From Edaphochlamys debaryana (lineage: Eukaryota; Chlorophyta; Chlorophyceae; Chlamydomonadales), in the NCBI GenBank assembly GCA_016858145.1, contig JAEHOE010000065.1, forward strand, positions 310,001 to 374,000: a stretch of 64,000 nt of DNA. Direction: 5' to 3'. Shown piece after piece: positions 1-10,338 of the stretch; position 1 is the stretch's first letter; each line of letters starts with the position of its first letter. Under the pieces are notes generated by a model, which worked only from the letters and a program-made list of their open reading frames with translations, searched no databases and was not told the origin of the DNA. Made by a program: the position numbers and the translations under genes.

Positions 1-3000
1 AAGCTGGCCTCGCTCGTCCCAGACCTGCCGTACCTGCTCTCGCCGGAGGCCGAAGCGCCCGCCTCGGCCGCCGGCGGCGGGGGCCTCTCTACCGCGGCGG
101 GCGGGGTAGCAGCTGGAGCAAGCAAAGGCGTGACAGGAGCCGGCGGCTCTCTACGCAGCGGCACCAGCGGCGGCGGGACGTTTGCCGGCCGCGGCAGGCA
201 ACTGCCGCCGCCGCCAACGGTCTCAGGCTGGGCCGAGCGCGCCGCGCTACGGCAGCTTGTCGTACGGCTCGTGTACGACGCGTGCAGGTGACTGCAAGGG
301 AGAATCCTCGCATTGCAAGATCATGCCTGAAGCAGCGGGACAGCAGTGGCGACGGCTGTTGGCCATACATCAGTTGGGCCCCCCCGTTCTGCCTCTCGTG
401 CACCCACCCCACCCACCCCACCCGCCCCCTCTCACAGCTACACACGGGAGCACGTGGCGGCCGGACAGCTGCACCCGCGCATCACCGACCCGCCCAAACC
501 GCGCGACACGGCACTGTACGGCGCGTACGTGTCCCAGGCCGCACCGGCGGGACGAGCAGCACCAGCCGCCAACCGCCAACGGCCGCCGCCGCCACTGGCA
601 AAACAGCGGCTGGAAAAGAGCAAGCTTGCCCGACTGCAATTGGGACAGCTGCAGGGTCAGTTGCTGGAGGTCGGAGGAAGAGGAGTGGGGGGAGGTGGCG
701 GTGGGGAAGCGGGGGCTCTGGGCTCAGCGCCGCCGCCCGTGCCGTTCCTCCAATGGATGCGAGGGCGGCCAGATCCGTACGGCGACCCTCTGTCTTCCGG
801 GTTGCTGGAAGGCCTGCAGCACTGGGCCCAGCCGGGCCCGGGCGGGGCCCCGGTCGCGGGCGAGGCCAAGCCCAGCGGCCGCGCCAACAGGGGCTCTGCC
901 GGCGGCGGCGAAGGCGAAGGCCGAGGCGGCGGCGGCGGAGGCCCGGGCTTGGGTGGCCGGGACGGAGTACGGAGTACCGGCGGCGCGGGGCGGGAGGGTG
1001 TTGCGGCGACGAGCAAACCCCGACCGGGATCTGCCGCACGTGACCCCCTGTGCCTTGGGCCTCTGGAGCTGGTCACCCTTGCATGGGCAGCCGCCCGGCT
1101 GCAGCTGCAGCGGGCCGTCCCGGAGCACGCGGCGTGGCTTCTGCACGACATCCTGTACGGCAGCTACTGGTGAGGGCCGTACGTGATGACTTCTTGTCGT
1201 CGTACAGTTGCGGGGTCAGGGTGATGGAGGGAGGCGTGCGGGTGGGGGCGGGAGGCGACGGCCTGTCTCCTTGCCACCTCCAAACCACGTCCAAACCTAG
1301 ACCATGAACACCGTGCCCCCAACTAACACTCTCTGCCGTTTGACATTGACGCTTGAGCCCAACCCAACCGCTACCGCCCGCCCGCAGCCTCATGGCGGAG
1401 CGGCAGTTGGACGGGCGGCAGTTGGCGCAGCTGTCGTACAGTCTCGCGCAGATGGCGCCCGCGCCGGCGGCGCTGCCGCCGCCGCGGTGGCGGCGGCTGT
1501 TTCTGGAGGCGGCGGGGGAGCGGCTTTTGGAGATGGACGGGCAGGTGAGGCGGCAGCGTTCTTTGCAAAGACATGAGCGAGCGTTGGGATGGACCCTCGC
1601 AGGCCTCTGAACCCGGGGAGGACGCCTCTTTCCCAACCTCCCTTCCGTCCCTTCCTTCGTCGCACCCCCACTCCCCACTCAGTCCCTCACCAATCTGGCT
1701 CACTCCCTGGAGCCTCTGGCCTTGGACCCCTCCCCCGCCTGGCTGGTGACGCTACTGTCTGCAACGGGCGAGCAGATGGAGGCCGGATCCGGATCCAGAT
1801 CTGGAAGAGGATTTGGATCTGGATCTGGATCCAGGGACGGAGATGGAGGTGGCCTATCGGCGGCGGAGCTGACGCAGCTCGCTTGGGCGGTGACGCGGGC
1901 AAAGGAGAGGTGGGGTGGGCTGTGGGGGCTTTGGGTTTGGGCGAGGGGCGTTGAGGCGTCAGCAGCGAGGGATGCCTTGCACAAGGCCGAGCCATCGCTC
2001 GCTCAGAGGCCCCGTACGAAAGAGGGATCCCTGGCTGGATCCAGGGTAGGCTTGGGAAGGAGGACGAGGGCAGGAAGGGCTCCGTCTGGACCGAGCGCCT
2101 TGCTTGGCGTGGATCCACCCGTACGTCGTGGAACCCGTAGCCTTACTGTTTCGGTTTTGTCTTCACCCCGGCCCCAGGCTCTTCCGCCCGCGGCAGTGGG
2201 CCGCAGAAGTGCTGGAGGTGGCACAGGCGGCCTTGGCGGGAACCGAGCCGGGCCCCAACCCCAGCCCCGCACCCATAGAGCCTTCGAGGCTGTCCGTCAC
2301 GCCACGCAGCCATGCCACCGCTAGCAACGTCACGGCCGGAGCCGAGCCGGGGCCCGGTCTTAGCCGGGTGCCCCGCGGCGGCCCCCTTCAGCGGCGGCTG
2401 CTGCGGGCCCTGGCAGGGCCCGACGGGGGCCCGGGTACGGCAGCGGCCCTGTCGGGCCCACACCTGCGGGAGCTGGAGAGGCTGTTGCTCCTCCGGCCTT
2501 CGGAACGGGTCTCCGGCGGAGGCGACTCGGTCGGGACTGACCAGACGGAGCCTGCCACGAGAGGTGGGAACCAAAGCGGGGCTGAAGAGGCGGAGGAGGG
2601 CGGGGGTGAGGACGACGAGCCCGTTCCTCGGCTCCTGCCCGCTGCACCTGACGACGGCGGCGGCTCGGCTGCTGCCTTCGCCGCTGCTTTCCGCGGCCCG
2701 GACCCGCACACTGGTCTCCCCACCGCACGTGGCAGCGGAGCCGGAGCCGGGGAGGGTAGCCGAGGCGGCAGCAGCGGAGGCAGCGCCAGCGGAGGCGAGG
2801 GCGGGCCGTGGGTGGACGAGCGTGGTGCCTTTGAGCTACTAGAGGCGTTGGACGCGGCTGCCGCGGGGCAGCCCGAGGCGCGCGCCCTGGCGCTGTGGCT
2901 GCTGCGGCGGCCGCCGGCCGTGCTGGCGGCCGTGCGTCGCGTGCTGAGGTCCCTGGGCGTGCTGCGCGCGGCGCGCGGCGTGCGGGGCACGCTGGTGGGG

Positions 3001-4937
3001 GATGGGGCGGGCGAGGGCGACGGACGCGAGGGTGCGTTCCTGAGGAGGGTTCAGGAGGAGGAGCTGGAGGAGGAGGGGAAGGAGCGATGGGTGGCGGAGG
3101 CCTGGCATGGGGTCTGGCAGGCGGCCGCCGCCAATCCGTACGGCAGGACCCACTGGGAGGGCGGTGACGTCAGCGGCGGCTCAGTCACGCCCATCGAGGC
3201 GTCGTGGAGGTGGGAGCGCGGCGCCAGCGCCCCCTCCCCCTCCCCCGCCTCCCCCGCCGCCGCCTCATCTGCCTCTTCCCGCTCTGCCACCCACCCTTCC
3301 TCTCCCAAGCCACAGCCGGCCCTTATCAGCTCCACCATACTCCTCATGACTACGACAACGGCAGCCTCTGGCCCCTCCCTCGCGGCTTCCTCCCTCGGCC
3401 CCAGCTCGTCATCCTCGGGCCCATTGGGGCCCCCTCAGGCGCCGCTCCTGCTCTCCCTCCACACCGCCTGCTGGCCCAGTGGGGCCTGGCAGGACTCCCT
3501 TGCATCCGTCGCGACGTTTCATCTTCCGTCGGCGGCCTTCCGGCCCCAGAGCCTCGGCATCCTGCTATGGTCTCTGGCGTCGCTCGGTTACGTGCCGCCG
3601 CCGGGCTGGCTGCAGCCCTGGCTGGCGCGTTCGGTCGCGCTCGAACCGGGGTTCTGGGCTGAGAATTTGGTCTCGGTGTTATGTGCTTTAAGCGCGTGGC
3701 GGCACGTGCCGGCGCAGCACGCGCCGGCTGCGGCGCTGCGGCGGGCGGCGGTGCGGCTGGTACCGCGCATGGGCCATAGGGAGCTGGCGCTAGCGGCGTC
3801 GGCCCTGGCTCAGCTTTGTGAGCTCCCGCCGCTAGGCCCGGATGGGGAGGCGGTCGGGTCGGAGGGGGCCGCAGGGGCCGGGGGGGCGGAGGCGGGGCGG
3901 CGAGGCGGGAGGCAGGCGGACACAGGTGGTGCGGCGGGGGGCAGCGGCAGTGGAAGGGGCAGGGGAAGGGGCGGGCGTGGCGGACGGGATGGCCGGGGCG
4001 GCGTCGCAGACTCGGCCGCAGGCAGGGCGGCTCTGGAGCCGGAGCTGTTCGTGGAGATTCAGGATCCAGGATCCAGCTCGGCGGAAGCGTCCGGATCCGC
4101 GGCCGGGCGGCGGCGGAACCGGGATCTGGATCCCGGAGTGGCCGAGGCGTTGGTGGCACGTGCGGCACGGGTCTCGTCAAGCTACAGGTACGGCGGCGCG
4201 GCGTTGGCATGCTGTACGTAGCCTAGCCTTTCGTGCGTCTCGGGATGACTGGTACCGTATGAGCCTCAGAGTGTCCGGTCTGACACATGTTCCAGCTCTG
4301 ACCCTCCCTGCTGCTGCCCCCCACCCCTTGCCCCCCCTGCTTGGCCGTACCCCACGCCGTGCACGGCAGTCCGGGCCACATGGCGGCCTTACTAAGGACG
4401 CTGACGACGCGGCTGGGCTGCCACGTGGACCTCCGTACCGTACGGCAGATGCTGGAGGGACACGCCGTACAGCTCGAGGCCCTCGCACGGTCGCTCGCCG
4501 CGTCATCGCCCTCTGCTTCGTCTGCCAGGCAACGGCGCGGCGCGGGCACGAGGGGAGCGGCGGATGGCCGAGGCCGGACTCCTGACGGTGTATGGAGCAG
4601 GCGGGCTCTGGTGGCACGGAAGGAGCTGCAGCAGCTTTTGTCTGTGGTGCTGGATACCGCCAGGGCGGCGGCAGCCTTGGAGGCAGCTCCCGGCGCGGAT
4701 GCGGCCCTGCACGGGCCCCGCCAGGCGAAGGGCCGGAGGTCGCAGGGTGGGGCAACAGCGGGGCCGGGGTCGGGCGCGGACGGCTCGGAGCGAGGAGAGG
4801 GCGCGGTAGCGGGGGCTGCAGGGGTTGGCGGGGGCGGGGTGCTGTCGGATGAGGAGGTTGCTGCGCTGCTGCCGGCGCGGTGGTGGAGGGCCTTCGTGGC
4901 TGCGCTGGCGGCGGCTGGCGAGGACGGCGAGGGCTGA
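1..4937 (+). CDS. OPR-like organelle RNA-binding protein (5'-partial)
   Basis: Exons 1-287, 438-1169, 1388-1544, 1683-1909, 2178-4187 and 4370-4937 join in frame to 1,326 residues ending at TGA; all donors are GT and acceptors AG. The start lies left of the window. The protein carries degenerate helical repeats typed by LAQLSYSLAQMAP, LTQLAWAVTRAKER, LGILLWSLASLGYVPPPGW and LVSVLCALSAW; the PPPGW element resembles the PPPEW signature of octotricopeptide repeats. OPR proteins are nucleus-encoded factors that bind single chloroplast or mitochondrial transcripts and control their stability, splicing or translation, so an organelle role is inferred. Repeats are separated by long Gly/Ala/Ser-rich inserts, including a GS-rich stretch from GGATCC/GGATCT hexamers near 1786-1835. 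No RAP domain is visible at the C-terminus. Family is fairly sure; target and organelle are unknown. Confidence 0.75.
1786..1835 (+). repeat. GGATCC/GGATCT hexamer run in coding exon 4 of the OPR-like gene
   Basis: About eight GGATCC, GGATCT or related hexamers in a row encode a Gly/Ser/Arg-rich stretch. Similar clusters occur in the next intron (2026-2047) and near 4060-4136 of the same gene. Confidence 0.85.
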
Positions 4938-5099
4938 GGGAGAGACGGTTGTCAAGGGTTTGATGGAAGAGACGCACGAGAGTGGAGTGGGGTGGCGAGG
5001 AGCAACCGAGGGGCGAGGTGTTGGGAGTGTTAACATTAACTTGTTGCTGGAGCAAAGACTCGAGTGAGCTACGGACGCTGCTTGTTGATTCCATCCCCT

Positions 5100-5104
5100 T
5101 GTAA
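5100..5104 (+). terminator. TGTAA polyadenylation signal of the OPR-like gene
   Basis: TGTAA, the volvocine poly(A) signal, lies 163 bases after the TGA at 4937. It implies a 3' UTR of roughly 180 bases. Confidence 0.6.
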
Positions 5105-5142
5105 GTCTGTTGGCGGAAGGAAGGTTGTCGAGCGCGCCAGTC

Positions 5143-5147
5143 TTACA
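5143..5147 (-). terminator. TGTAA polyadenylation signal of the pherophorin gene (minus strand)
   Basis: TTACA on the plus strand is TGTAA on the minus strand, about 725 bases beyond the pherophorin stop at 5871. It sits 39 bases from the opposing signal at 5100-5104, so the two convergent transcripts would end almost back to back or overlap. Confidence 0.5.
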
Positions 5148-5870
5148 AATTCAATGCCTGGCTTCAAGTGTCAACAAGCTGTGCCCACTTCATGCACAAA
5201 CACGTAGCTACCATGCACGCGGAGCACTAAGGCCCTAGAGGCCCAGTCAAGGTTAGGTTCTAAGTCTACGATGAAAGAGCGCCAATGTTATATGAGGGAA
5301 GAGGTCAAGCGATTGGGTCAGGGCGTCAATCCGCGTGCCTGCAGCTAGGCCCCCCAAATGCAATACCGGTAGAAGCAAACACATGCCTAAATCTCCTTGG
5401 TCTAAGCCTGCACTGCACTGAATTTCGCACACGAGTCGGCATAAGCACAGACACTAAGCTGATCTCCTGTCCTGCGACTGCCTTCATGTCGTACTTTGGA
5501 ACCCTTCAAGAGTCAAGACCCATCCCAACTGCGGCCCAGACCTGCCATCATGCAACAGAGCCGACTCCCAGTTCCTATTTAAGATCCTGCAACCTGCCAG
5601 CAGAGACCAGTGGCCTGGCTACAATCATAGCCGGCCGTCGCTTCTACATTCCTCTACCCCGGACGGATTACCACTCAGCCTTTCGTCGGTCCCTTCCTAC
5701 CCCAGTTTCCTCTTCCTGGCCAACTGTACGGCCAACTGTACGGCCCGTCACCAAGCTTCAGGGCCATACGCCACCTGGGCCAATCAGCGCCAGGCATGCA
5801 GCCTGCCCGTCATCAGCCCGGCCGCCAGGCTTGCCTTTTCTAGCTGCCCATTAGCAGCATAGCAAGCCGC

Positions 5871-8510
5871 TTAGAGGTTGTCGACAGTCTGGACGGGGCA
5901 GCAGTCCTTGTCAGTGTTGAAGGCCGAGTAGTAGCACACGCCGCGGTCCGACTTGGCACAGAAGGTCTTGAGTGTCGGGCAGGTCCCGGTCGACAGCAGC
6001 TCCAGGCAGATCTCGCGGCCCTGGGGCGGTACGGCAGATCGCGGCAGGTTGAGGCCCGGGATCTTGAAAGTGCCGGTGTCCCACTGCGAGAGGGGGGAGG
6101 GAGAGGGGAGGGGGGGGCACGAGTTAGACGCGTGGGGAGGGGGTGCCGAGGGGCTTCCATGTGCGCTTCACTTCTGCCCAACCCCATGGCCACCACAAGG
6201 CCAGCAAGGTCAAAAGGTGAAGGTCCTCACATGCTGGTCTCAGAGTCATGGTAAGCGCAGGGTTAACGGTCAACGGTCAACGCTCTCACCTGCTGGTCAA
6301 CCTTGACGCCATCCATGTACGTAGCCTTGACGCTGCCTCGGCAAGCGTCCTTGGTCCACCACTCGATCTTGGCAAGGTTCTGGTTGCAGCAGCTGTTCTT
6401 GGGATCGATGCAGTCCGTCGCGTACAGCTTCATGCAGTACAGGCGGTTGGCGCCCGAGCGCTTGGTTGTAACCGTCGTCGAGAACTCGAACGGAACGGTC
6501 CCAACCGTGCGGTTGCACTCGCAGAAGGGGAAGGGCACCGCGGGAGGACTCCGCATAGCAGGCTCCAGGGGCGGGGGAGGAGAAGGGGGGAGCGGGGAGG
6601 GCGGGGGAGGAGACGGGGGCGGGGGAGAGGGCGGCGGAGGAGACGGCGGCGGGGGAGAGGGTGGGGGCGGAGAAGGAGGCTTAGGGCTCGGCGGCTTGGG
6701 ACTCGGGGGCTTGGGGCTGGGCGGCTTGGGGCTAGGCGGCTTGGGGCTGGGGGGAGGAGGAGACGGGGGAGGAGGGCTCGGGGGCTTGGGGCTGGGAGGC
6801 TTGGGGCTGGGAGGCTTCGGGCTAGGCGGCTTGGGGCTAGGAGGAGGGGGGGAAGGAGGGGGAGGGCTCGGGGGCTTGGGGCTGGGAGGCTTCGGGCTCG
6901 GGGGCTTGGGGCTCGGGGGCTGGGGGCTGGGGGGAGGAGGCGAGGGAGGAGGGGGAGACGGAGGAGGAGGAGAAGGGGGAGGAGGGCTGGGAGGCTTCGG
7001 GCTCGGAGGCTTCGGGCTCGGGGGCTTCGGGCTCGGGGGCTTGGGGCTGGGGGGAGGAGGCGAGGGAGGAGGAGGGCTCGGGGGCTTCGGGCTGGGAGGC
7101 TTGGGGCTCGGGGGCTTGGGGCTCGGAGGCTTGGGGCTGGGGGGAGGAGGTGAGGGAGGAGGGGGAGACGGAGGAGGAGGAGAAGGAGGAGGAGGGCTGG
7201 GAGGCTTCGGGCTCGGAGGCTTCGGGCTCGGGGGCTTGGGGCTCGGGGGCTTGGGGCTTGGGGGAGGGGGAGAGGGAGGAGGGGGAGACGGAGGAGGAGG
7301 AGAAGGAGGAGGAGGGCTGGGGGGCTTGGGGCTGGGAGGCTTAGGGCTCGGGGGCTTAGGGCTCGGGGGCTTGGGGCTGGGGGGAGGGGGAGAGGGAGGA
7401 GGGGGAGACGGAGGAGGAGGGCTGGGCGGCTTAGGGCTGGGCGGCTTGGGGCTCGGAGGCTTCGGGCTCGGGGGCTTCGGGCTGGGAGGAGGAGGTGAGG
7501 GAGGAGGGGGAGACGGGGGAGGAGGAGAAGGAGGAGGAGGGCTCGGGGGCTTTGGGCTCGGAGGCTTCGGGCTCGGAGGCTTAGGGCTGGGAGGAGGAGG
7601 CGAGGGGGGCGGTGGCGACGGCGGCTTTGGGCTCGGGGGCTTTGGGCTCGGGGGCTTTGGGCTGGGCGGCTTTGGGCTGGGCGGCGGCGGGCTGGGCGGC
7701 GGCGGACTCGGCGGCGGCGGACTCGGCGGCGGCGGAGACGGCGGCAGCGGGCTGGGCGGCGGCGGCATCAGGCCCAGGCTTCCCACAGGGCAGCAGTCAC
7801 ACGTGCTGGACTGGACCAACGCGTATTTGCAAAAGCCGTTGCCCAGTGGGCATAGGGCCTCCATGGAGGGGCACACGCCGCCCAGGCTGAAGCAGATCTG
7901 GGCGCCCTCGGCGTTGGCGACCGTTAGGTTGAGGCCCGTCAGCTTCATGACGCCGTTCTGCGGGCGTAGGGAAGGGGCCGTGGAGGAGGGGGCAGGGGAG
8001 AGGTTTGAGACCGGGGTGATTGTGATCAGATAGGGACACGAGGGCTACATGAGTTTGATCAGAGAAGGAGTTCCGGGTCAGACCGGGGCGGGCAGGGAAA
8101 CACAGAGAGGGCACGGCAACGTCGAGCAGGGTTGGTCCGTGGCATGTGTTCGCCGTGAGTCGGCCCCGACGTACCAGGCCGTCGTTGTAGCTGTTAAAGG
8201 TCGGCACCAGGGCGGGGCGGCCGTTGACCGTCACGTCCTTGATGGCGAACTTACACAGCGGGGAGATGTCAAGTTCAATTTTGGCGAGGTCGACCTTGCG
8301 GTCACAGCAGGGCGACTTGGGCTTGTTGCAGGCCACCACGCGCGAGGTAAGGCACACGCGCTTGTTGGCAAACGTGTAGGGGACGTCGAGGCGAAAGCGT
8401 GATTGGTCGGGGTCGCGGACGCATTGGTAAGGCGGGAAGGTCTCGAGCGCGAACGCGCTACCCGCGAGGGCAGCGCCAAGGAGAAGCGCTAAGAGCGCCG
8501 GTGCTCTCAT
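5871..8510 (-). CDS. Pherophorin-type hydroxyproline-rich extracellular matrix glycoprotein
   Basis: Three exons on the minus strand, 8510-8175, 7957-6290 and 6083-5871, all in phase 0, give 738 residues. A signal peptide ([21 protein letters not shown]) is followed by a Cys-rich pherophorin domain (about residues 25-175, containing PCCDRK and CDCCPVG). Next comes a rod of about 400 residues built of SPKPP and SPPPP units in alternating blocks. A second Cys-rich pherophorin domain (about 588-738, with [11 protein letters not shown] and DKDCCPVQ) ends the protein. This is the standard A-rod-B plan of pherophorins, secreted glycoproteins whose Pro-rich rods are hydroxylated, glycosylated and cross-linked into the volvocine matrix. 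The splice acceptor-like sequence just before the ATG (CTAAC branch at 8552-8556, AG at 8526-8527) suggests a 5' UTR intron. The family call is firm; which pherophorin it is cannot be told. Confidence 0.95.
6560..7768 (-). repeat. SPKPP / SPPPP coding repeat of the pherophorin rod
   Basis: 15-bp units encoding SPKPP or SPPPP, in blocks of about four SPKPP then two to four SPPPP, make up nearly 1.2 kb of exon 2. The strand bias is extreme: the plus strand is almost all G and A with few C. Block sizes vary, as expected from slippage or unequal exchange. The plus strand stays open here and yields a Gly-rich translation that is only a shadow. Confidence 0.9.
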
Positions 8511-10338
8511 TCTCGGACTTGCCAGCTACAGGCGGGCAGAGGGAAAGGGAGGTTAGTGTGGGCGTGAGGAGCCCGTTGCACGCACCAGGGCCTCAGCGTC
8601 CACCAAGCTGTCCTATACCTAGCAGAACGTTGCTAAGAATCTCGGGTGAGACCCCGACAGTAGTTGGTTGCGGTTGTGTCCGTCGCGTGTTCCGCCGCAT
8701 TCCACATGTTCCTGAGCCCGTTGCACCCCAAGCCCCTCAGCCAGCCTTACCATGCGCAGTAAGTCTTAGCGTATCAATGTGTGTGTTGGCTGTGCGCGTT
8801 AGTCGAAAACGAGGGGAGGTCGGTGGGGAAGCTAAACAGTCTAACGCTTGAGCCGGAGGCTCCTAGAGGGCAGAGGTTCTATAGCGCTATGTTATCAGCG
8901 CTAAGACTCCTCGCCGAGATAATCAGCGATGGTGTGTCTGAATTGGGAAAGGCATTCCGCTTATGACCTGCCCCCGCCCCCGCCCCAGTAGCCCGCCGTA
9001 CCACTGCCCGCAGCGGCAGGCGTTACCCTGACGCTCCTTCGGCTGCCTGATCGGCTACTGGGCTACGGGCCCGGGGGTAGGGCGTTGCAAACTCACGCAC
9101 TCCCGGACCTACCTCTGCGAGGATCATTGCGACCACCTGTGCGACTTCACTCGAACGGCTCGCTACTATCTGACCTTGAAACTATTGCCTCTGAGAAGGC
9201 ATAGGGCTTGTGCTAGGGACACGGCTGACGTTGAGTGAAGTGTTCGGGGATGGCGGTTGTCAATGGAGCTACGCTCCTGGTCACACGACGACTGATCTGG
9301 CAAATGCAACGGCAACCGCAGAACAAGCTGCGAGCACGCAATACCCAGAAGAGGGGTAGAGACGGACGCTCTCAAACATTCGGCATTTCTGCCCGACTTT
9401 GAGCGCTCGACAGGTTCGTGCGACAAGCAACATTCCTTCTGCAAGCTGGTAACCATTTAGCGTCAGAAGCCGGTGCACGCAGGTCCTCGAAACTAACCTA
9501 CTGCGGCCGCGAACCCCGCGTGCACGTACCTGCCCGCGTGTTCACCCAGCGCCCCACACTCGGCGTTTCTCCCTCCGTTGTCTATAATAATCCCTCCGCT
9601 GCGGGCAAGCACGGGTCGCGCACAACGCCCTGAAATGAAATGCCGCCAGTGTTGTGTACCCTGCCCCCATTGACCGCACGCTGGGATTGGTGCTGTGGAG
9701 TGCCCCGACACATGGCGGCAGTGTTTGTTGAGGCTGCGGGGTGCCCCGGCCAACAGTGTCGGTTTGGCTGGTCGGCCAGCTGCCTTGCACAGCTGACACG
9801 GCTATCGCTCGTCCAGACATCGAATGGCCCAGCCATGCAAAAGGGGGCGACGGGGCACAGGGACGCAAGGGGCGAGTCGCCTTCTTCCCGCGCCTCAACA
9901 GTGCGAGTCTGGGGGCACTTCCGCGCCCTGCCCAATGTGCCCTCCGCGCAGGGCGGCGCCAAGATTCCCTGCGCAACAGCCGCAGCCCCAGCTCTCGGTC
10001 CAGCGCCGACCCGCCAGCCCCCGAGCACCCGACCGCCGTCTGCCGCGGGGGCTCCACACAACCCATGCGTCGCCACACGAGCCCTACAGAGCCCCACGCC
10101 GCCCGCCGGACGGCGCGCGCGCCCGCTGCCGCGGCTCGCCTCCGCAGCGTCCCTAGCCTTGCGGCTCCCTCCGCCGCTTCAGCCGCCGCGCCACAGTACG
10201 CCGCGCCGCTGCCAACTCCCGCCGCCACGGCCGCTGCTGACGCCGCTGCCGCTCGGGCCCTGCCGGCTCCTCTCTCGAGCCCCTCCGCGCCGCGCCACAC
10301 GGCGCCGCGGGTGCCTCAAGCCCAGACGGCCGAGTCGC
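8511..10338. other. Intergenic: pherophorin 5' flank and RPL10 3' flank
   Basis: No conserved coding exon was recognised on either strand. The part nearest 8511 holds the probable pherophorin leader intron and promoter; the part nearest 10338 should hold the RPL10 3' UTR, though no TGTAA was found. An imperfect inverted repeat flanks about 8972-9080: a C-rich arm with CCCCAGTAGCCC at about 8980-8995 and GGGCTACGGGCCCGGGGG near 9059-9077. ORFs near 9542-10503 lack any recognisable domain. Confidence 0.5.

Noticed and set aside
6303..8033. A 576-residue Gly-rich open frame on the plus strand
   Set aside because: It is the antisense of the pherophorin rod; 15-bp Pro/Ser/Lys repeats leave the opposite strand open. 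Pherophorin domains and splice phases support the minus strand.
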